Source: Brachionus manjavacas (lineage: Eukaryota > Rotifera > Eurotatoria > Ploima > Brachionidae). From it: a stretch of 64,000 bases of DNA. This document shows, piece after piece, positions 58,518-64,000 of the stretch (its first letter is position 1; the number at the start of each line of letters is the position of its first letter). Made by a program: the position numbers and the translations under genes. The stretch is from positions 558,001 through 622,000 of the forward strand of contig JAHQIY010000016.1 of assembly GCA_019054805.1 (NCBI GenBank), given 5' to 3'. Below the pieces are notes generated by a model. That model did not search any database. It was not told the DNA's origin and was given only the letters and a program-made list of their open reading frames with translations.

Positions 58518-59719
58518 TCTAAATTTTCTTGACTGGCAGTTTGCTGACCAATTTTGTTAGATGATTGATCTACTTCAATTGAACATTCAGTTGTTGAACT
58601 GTTTGATTCAGACTCGAAGGTACTGTCGTTTTGATTTTCTAATACAACTAATGGTTTCTTTGATTCATTTTCGGTTAGCTCTTTTTCATTTGGATCAAAT
58701 TCGGGAAATCTCTTGATTTGATTTTTTGTTTGGAAAAAAGCTTCAGTCTCATTCTGATCATTTGAGAGGACATTGACAGGTCTCTGACTTATTGGTAGAA
58801 GATCGTTTAAATGGCTTACCAAACTGTCTTCTAACACTGAAGTTTTGAGGTCTTGAGGACTAATTTCTGACATTACGTCATTGAGATTTGATGGCTGATA
58901 TCCAGGCGTTTTTGGCATCAGATTTTCATCATTGTCTTTTAGGTCAGCTTCAATTATTGATTGGGTTTCTTCTTGGTCAATGTAAAGATCATTGTAGTCA
59001 ATCTTTTTCCTCTCAAGCGACTTTAGCTTTTCAGCAATGGAGCATTTTTGTGTTAAGTGTCCTTTCTGATGACACTTTTCGCATAGTTTTTCTTTGACAG
59101 GGCATTTCGCTATGTTGTGCCCTTCTTCATCACAAAAATAGCATTTCTGCTTTTGTCCAACAATTGACACAAGACACTTTAAACCATACATTATTGTAGG
59201 GCCTGACAAGCTTCCAATAATGTTCTCAACTTCTTTTGGAAATGATATTCTTACTCTTCTGACACCATTTTTCCTCTCGGGTCTATCTTTATATTTTTCT
59301 TCGGTAATGTGTTCAATATTGAGTCCATCAATTCGAACAGCATTAAAGAAGGTTTCAAGTCTATGATTCTCGAAATCAGAGGGCAAGAAGTGAAATCGAA
59401 AAGTACAATTTCTTCTGCGATCCGGGACTTTATTTGCATCTTCAAGTCTGAAATTGGTTCCATTAATATTGATTTCACGATCGAAGATTTGGGTAACATT
59501 AAAAGCAGCATTAAACTCGATTATCCATACTTTGTTTGAAGAAAAATTGTAGACAGATGTGATCGCATCATTTTCCACCTGGTTTAGTACGATATCCAGT
59601 GAACCAAATAAGACCTTATGGCTAATCGGTTTGTCTAACCTCTTCAGATTTAGCTTGACCGAATTTTTAAATATCCACCGTCGGTTTTGGTTTGTTTTGT
59701 TGAGCGACATTGCCAACAC
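58514..59719 (-). CDS. LINE-A ORF1 (Gag-like) protein, intact, copy 2
   Basis: Uninterrupted 401-residue frame. Two CCHC knuckles, CYFCDEEGHNIAKC and CEKCHQKGHLTQKC (about residues 195-232), follow a basic RNA-binding region, and the C-terminal half is acidic. ORF1 proteins of this type coat the element RNA. The stop overlaps the ORF2 ATG by four bases (ATGA). The start is the first ATG after about 70 bp of 5' UTR. Confidence 0.85.
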   Translation of the reverse strand: MLAMSLNKTNQNRRWIFKNSVKLNLKRLDKPISHKVLFGSLDIVLNQVENDAITSVYNFSSNKVWIIEFNAAFNVTQIFDREININGTNFRLEDANKVPDRRRNCTFRFHFLPSDFENHRLETFFNAVRIDGLNIEHITEEKYKDRPERKNGVRRVRISFPKEVENIIGSLSGPTIMYGLKCLVSIVGQKQKCYFCDEEGHNIAKCPVKEKLCEKCHQKGHLTQKCSIAEKLKSLERKKIDYNDLYIDQEETQSIIEADLKDNDENLMPKTPGYQPSNLNDVMSEISPQDLKTSVLEDSLVSHLNDLLPISQRPVNVLSNDQNETEAFFQTKNQIKRFPEFDPNEKELTENESKKPLVVLENQNDSTFESESNSSTTECSIEVDQSSNKIGQQTASQENLE

Positions 59720-59796
59720 ACAACTTTCAACGGTTTTTTAACACGTGATGACACTATTAATTAAATTTGATTTTTCAAACTTGCTAAGCCAAACAC

Positions 59797-60247
59797 CCTT
59801 CAAATTGTCTCTTAAAGTTGGTCAACCAATTATTCTTCTTCGAAACATAGCGGCAAATATGGGACTATGTAACGGAACTAGATTGATTGTCAAACGTTTA
59901 CACAAACAATTGATAGAAGCCGAAATAGCAATAGGTAAGTTAAAAGGTAAATGTGTTCATATTCCAAGGGTACCATTGATACCATCCGATTCAGGTCTTC
60001 CGTTTGACTTCAATCGAACACAATTCCCAGTAAGACCTGCTTTTGCTATTTCTATCAATAAATCGCAAGGTCAAACATTGAAAAGGGTAGGAGTGTACCT
60101 TGAAAATCCGGTATTCAGTCACGGACAACTTTACGTAGCCCTCTCAAGGGTATCTGACTTTGACGATATTACTATAACATTACCGAAAGGCACAAAATAC
60201 ACAAGGAATCCAGTTTTTTATGATGTTTTTAATAATGTTAAAATGTA
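59797..60247 (+). pseudogene. Helitron PIF1-like helicase, C-terminal part
   Basis: Continues the helicase after LINE-A: LKVGQPIILLRNIAANMGLC, NGTRLIV, FPVRPAFAISINKSQGQTL and SHGQLYVALSRV, the last helicase motifs of the PIF1 family. It ends at a stop at 60245-60247. Codons upstream to 59745 belong to the LINE 5' UTR read in antisense. Confidence 0.85.
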
Positions 60248-60370
60248 AATTTTTTATTTTTATTAATTGTAAATAGTCTTTTTTATAAATTGTAAATAAA
60301 ATTCATTTGTACAATAACTTTTTTTGTTTACCATCGCTTATGACGTTTACCATAGTGGGGGTTTCTAGTT

Positions 60371-61140
60371 ATAAATAAATAAATTAGCTATTATTCACAA
60401 CCGTACTAAATTACACCTGAGATTTTCGAACAAACTTTTTTCAAACCGTACTATTACACAGCAAATCTTATTCCATTTCAATATTTGTCTTTTTATTTTT
60501 ATTTTCATTTTATTTTAGATTAAATTATTCAACTCTTGTTGTCTGTTATCTATTTTTTTTCTTCCAAAATTATTTATTAGGATGTTTTAAGTAAATTTAT
60601 TTTTCTTTACTCTAAAATTTTTTATCATTTAATAATGAACGAATCAAGAATTTTTTTATTTTAAATTCAAAAATATTTTATTTTTTAAAATTGTTTTATT
60701 ATACTATCAGTACTAAATATAATTTATTTAAAATTATTATGAGTTGAGTTTTATGAAAATTTTGTATAACATAAGTAAAAATAGCAAAATATCGATTAAA
60801 TTGAAAGAACCTCCTGATTATTACCCTTGATATATAGAAAATCATTATCAAAGGGTCCAGTAGTCAAATATTGAAAGCATTACTAATTCTTTGTAGATTT
60901 TTATATCTTAATATAAGTTGAATTTTTTTTCAAAACTTGGTAATAATTCTCTACCGATATTTCAATTAATAAATACTCAAAATCTAAAAATTTATTACTG
61001 AGTGAAATAAGATTTCATCATATATTTTTTTTTTATAAAATAAACTTAAATAATTATCGACAAAATAAAATAAAATTGAATTAAAAAAAAATACCAATAC
61101 CAGTGTCATGTCCAAACTAGATGCAAAAAAGTTCAAATTT
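60371..61140. other. AT-rich intergenic spacer
   Basis: No gene or element recognised. It includes the likely 3' flank of the minus-strand membrane protein gene. Confidence 0.5.
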
Positions 61141-62229
61141 TTAAACATTACTCTCAAAAACAACATTATTCGAAAAAGATCCTGACTGATTGATCGATTG
61201 AGCATCGTTTGTTTCCAAAAAATTAGATTTGGGCAAATGAGCTGGATTACAATCAGGTACGCTGTCAGTCTTTTCCATCCATGGTTTACTGTCTAGGATA
61301 TGATCTGCTTCATTCAAATTTTCTTCATCCAGCTCGCGATGAAAATTTTCATCTATTTCTTTCAAATCAAATGTTACTTTTTCTGGATCGGACAGCCTCT
61401 CAATTAAGGGACTCAAAAGATCTTTATTAAAATTTACTTTTTTAAAACTAGCACTAGAATTTCTCAGCAATCCTGTAGTGCTTACTTCAGAAATATCACA
61501 ATTACTTGGACCATCAATTTTTATCTTTAGCTTCGATTTGGATCTGGTAGTTAGATGTTGAAATACGGCTATGGGGACTAGTATTGACGCACATAGTATG
61601 TACATTAACAAAATAAATAATGGTTTATATCGAAAGCTATGTTGTTCTTTCTTTAGGTGTAAATCATTAATTTTCCAATTCCGGCACATATTCTCGGTAA
61701 AAATGAGCAAATTTGGATTTAATGCTGTTAAAAGCTTGATGCATATTACAAATGATCCGGTTTGATTTAATTTAAAGGAAAAAGTTTCTAGCATATATTG
61801 TGGCGAGGAAAAATTTGAACTATTTAGGTAGCAATTTGTAAATCCATTTTCCTCTGATCTACAAATATTTTGATTGAATCTGGACGAATCGTTCGATGAA
61901 TATAAGGACAAATTTAAAGTTCTATTAAAATAATAATTTGACCAACATAAATTGCACTCGGAATAAAATTTTAAACTAAATAGAGCTTGATTTAGCTTGT
62001 AAAACTGAGCCAAATTTTTAAAATTAGATGAAAAATTCAATTTTATAATCGCTATAAAATTTTTAGTTAATGTTATGTTTGTGAAGAAAAGCTCCGATTT
62101 TAATTCATTATTGAGCTGAATCAAATTATCAATTGTTAGACTTATAGCGTCTGTGATATCAAGACTTTTGTTTAATTTAGTAGTTTGATTAAATTTAATA
62201 AAACAAATTAAAATAATTAATATTAGCAT
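61141..62229 (-). CDS. single-exon type I membrane glycoprotein, unrecognised family
   Basis: Frame of 362 residues. The N-terminus is a likely signal peptide (LILIILICFIKF). The ectodomain (about residues 20-205) has six or more N-glycosylation sequons (NIT, NFS, NRT, NLS, NDS, NQT) and a few cysteines, including CNLCW and paired Cys residues that could form disulfides. One transmembrane helix follows, PLFILLMYILCASILVPIAV (about 206-225). The cytoplasmic tail is basic near the membrane (TTRSKSKLKIKI) and then acidic with Ser/Pro motifs. I do not recognise a domain; fibronectin-III-like folds and receptor-type proteins are possibilities. No intron is evident. Confidence 0.6.
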   Translation of the reverse strand: MLILIILICFIKFNQTTKLNKSLDITDAISLTIDNLIQLNNELKSELFFTNITLTKNFIAIIKLNFSSNFKNLAQFYKLNQALFSLKFYSECNLCWSNYYFNRTLNLSLYSSNDSSRFNQNICRSEENGFTNCYLNSSNFSSPQYMLETFSFKLNQTGSFVICIKLLTALNPNLLIFTENMCRNWKINDLHLKKEQHSFRYKPLFILLMYILCASILVPIAVFQHLTTRSKSKLKIKIDGPSNCDISEVSTTGLLRNSSASFKKVNFNKDLLSPLIERLSDPEKVTFDLKEIDENFHRELDEENLNEADHILDSKPWMEKTDSVPDCNPAHLPKSNFLETNDAQSINQSGSFSNNVVFESNV

Positions 62230-64000
62230 CTAAAAAAAATTAATAAAAAAAAATCTTAAATTGTTTATTGAAATTTCTAAAAAAAAAATTCTATAATGAA
62301 AATTATAAAGCTTTTCGGGTAATAATTCTGTAAATCTAATTATAATCAAAAAATTATTGTATCTGACTTTAAATAAATATTATATTATAATCAGCCAGTC
62401 TATCGCTTTAGATAATTTTCAAAACAAATATTTTAAGATAAACTGTCAGCCATTTAATCATGACACTAATGTAAATTCACTAAGGACAAACATCAATTAA
62501 ATTTAATTTCCTCTTGAAGAATTATAAACCTAAGCTGTTTTTTTACCATCCATTAAAATAATAAAAATTTTTAAACGAAAAACAAAATCGATCGTTTCAG
62601 GAGATAAATGTGATTGAAAAAACAACGGAACGAGATAACATAAATTAAAAAAATTTGATATCCTAATTTAATTTAAATTTTTTATTTAAAAAAAATATTT
62701 CCACAAAAAACTAACGTTTAAAGGAAATTAGCATAAATTGTTTTGAATTATTTAAAAAAAAAAATTTTTTTGTAATATCTTTTAAGTTGGAATTCAGCAT
62801 TATTGAATTAGTATTCTAACGCTTGCTTAATTTGAGTTTTTTGAAATAAAAATCTATGCAACTTTTGGAAATTAATTATTCCTAATCATCTAGCGTGCCT
62901 CGTGAAAAAAACTAAATTCTTTATTCAGAAATTTATGTTAAAAGTTAAATGAGTACTCTTTTCAAAAATATTGCGTTATTATTTTTATGTCAATATTTTT
63001 AGATAATAACTAAATTCTGATCAGTCTTTTTTTTACTCAATTATATCCTTTAGCATCTAGCGAAAATTATGCAGTGAAGCAAGCTAACTGAATTGACAAA
63101 AATTCAATTCAACTTGGTAATAGCTATGTTTTTGGTCTAATTCAAAAAAATAAATAAATCAATAAATGTGGTACATTTCAATAAAATCAAGTTTTTGTTT
63201 GTTTAAGTAGATTTTTTTTCGTTAATAAAATTTTAATTCCTGTTTTCATTTATTGTCAAATTAGAGAAAGAAATTTGTTGATTTCTTTAATTTTTGTTAA
63301 ATTGTGCTCTGTATTTTAATAATTATAATACTTCAAGTTTTTTAAACAAATAGTAATTAAGTGCCAAAAAATAATATTTTCAGTTTTATTTTGAAAGAAT
63401 TCATTTTGTTCATTTAACAAGGCTTAATTACAAAAATGTTGAAGAAAATAAAAATTCAATTAAAATCTTTTATTTAAAGACATAATAACTAAATATTTTA
63501 TTCATTTAAATTATTAAAAAAATTATAATTATGAAAAATGATATAATAGCAAAATTCAAATTCTTTGTAATAAAAATTTTATTGATTTAATTTATATTGA
63601 AGTGAATAATTCGCTAGAAATGCGCAAACGCAAAAAAACACATTGAAAAAAAAATCATCAGAGCTGAAAAAAAAATATATCCATGGTACAAAACCTTATT
63701 TTTGGCAGCTAAGGAGCAATTTTAAGCTAAAAAAATTATTATAATCAAACACTAGATTTTATTCAAATACAATACAGTCTATATAATATTGTAGATTATG
63801 TATCACTTCGATTTAAACATTTGTGTGTAGAACGCACTTCCTTCTCAGAATGTTTGAAATTTTTTTTGGAAACCCATTGAAAAGTTATCTTAAAAAACAA
63901 CTAAAATGTACCATTTTTAAATAGTTAAATAACAAACCGAGGGTGTGAATGATAAGCCTAGTATTCTGTTAAGCACTGTATTTGAAAAAAGTAAAGAAAT
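62230..64000. other. AT-rich right flank
   Basis: No supportable gene, RNA or element. Short frames are absent or low-complexity. The first hundred bases would include the promoter of the membrane protein gene. Confidence 0.5.

Larger units (their letters stand above)
55657..59790 (-). mobile_element. LINE-A copy 2, inserted in the Helitron helicase
   Basis: Minus-strand copy with a full ORF1 and a short 5' UTR. Its (AAAT)n tail lies against the Helitron codons GIP. The Helitron resumes at about 59797 with FKLSLKVGQPIILLRN, so the insertion is within one conserved PIF1 block. I could not define a clear target-site duplication. Confidence 0.9.
50651..60370 (+). mobile_element. decayed autonomous Helitron (RepHel), interrupted by LINE-A copy 2
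   Basis: A rolling-circle transposon body: N-terminal zinc-binding region, Rep with the HUH motif, and PIF1-type helicase in order, about 5.5 kb without the inserted LINE. At least five intron-like gaps of 46-64 bp restore the frame (52499-52544, 53442-53490, 53894-53950, 54622-54685, 55401-55462). There are also single nonsense and frameshift lesions. A CTAG followed by T at 60365-60368 is a possible 3' end, without a convincing hairpin; the 5' TC end is not located. Confidence 0.85.

Noticed and set aside
59251-59741. Plus- and minus-strand frames overlapping LINE-A ORF1
   Set aside because: Shadows of the 401-residue ORF1.
1-64000. CRISPR arrays, bacterial operons, rRNA or tRNA genes
   Set aside because: No regularly spaced direct repeats, Shine-Dalgarno-led operons, rRNA-like GC-rich segments or tRNA folds were seen; the sequence is eukaryotic.

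Overview
The window is AT-rich animal nuclear DNA. It has compact spliceosomal genes whose introns are mostly 45-65 bp, a metazoan gene set (a CUX/cut homeobox gene, TAF7, LYRM7, SF1, an axonemal dynein intermediate chain) and many retroelement and Helitron remnants. Base composition, short introns and gene size would fit a small invertebrate such as a monogonont rotifer (Brachionus-like). That taxon is an inference; no species marker is visible.

Layout. 1-9.2 kb: a CUX1/cut orthologue on the minus strand. Five small CASP/CUX-type N-terminal coiled-coil exons (7032 to 5761) precede one 2.7-kb exon with three CUT domains and a Cut homeodomain; the central joint is not fully resolved. 9.2-18.1 kb: a gene-poor flank with CT/AG microsatellites and an excess of ATCGAT words, the classic Cut/CUX site. 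18.1-20.3 kb: LYRM7 (complex III assembly) and intronless TAF7 (TFIID), both plus strand.

21.1-33.7 kb: a duplicated module. A 2.3-kb block carries two divergent metallothionein genes flanking a promoter with six metal-response-element cores, plus the 5' half of DNAI1. It occurs at 21121-23434 and again at 27911-30228. In the second copy DNAI1 is complete (nine exons, 687 codons). In the first it is truncated and frameshifted. The three differences I found between copies are homopolymer-length changes, so the duplication is either very recent or an assembly effect. The 4.5 kb between copies holds decayed LINE sequence, a retro-inserted fragment with a 13-bp target-site duplication, and a small terminal-inverted-repeat element.

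33.8-45 kb: a CD225/dispanin-like membrane protein, LINE pieces, a ~0.86-kb foldback element, a LINE interrupted by a MULE-like element with a 9-bp target-site duplication, a coiled-coil gene with a UBAN-like motif (minus strand), and SF1/BBP (plus strand).

45-60.4 kb: mobile elements. Two nearly identical copies of one APE-type LINE lie in opposite orientations (46.77-50.33 kb plus, 55.66-59.79 kb minus). The second sits inside the PIF1-type helicase of a decayed, intron-bearing Helitron (about 50.6-60.3 kb). 61.1-62.2 kb: an unrecognised single-exon, glycosylated, single-pass membrane protein on the minus strand. The remaining intergenic DNA is AT-rich and shows no clear gene.
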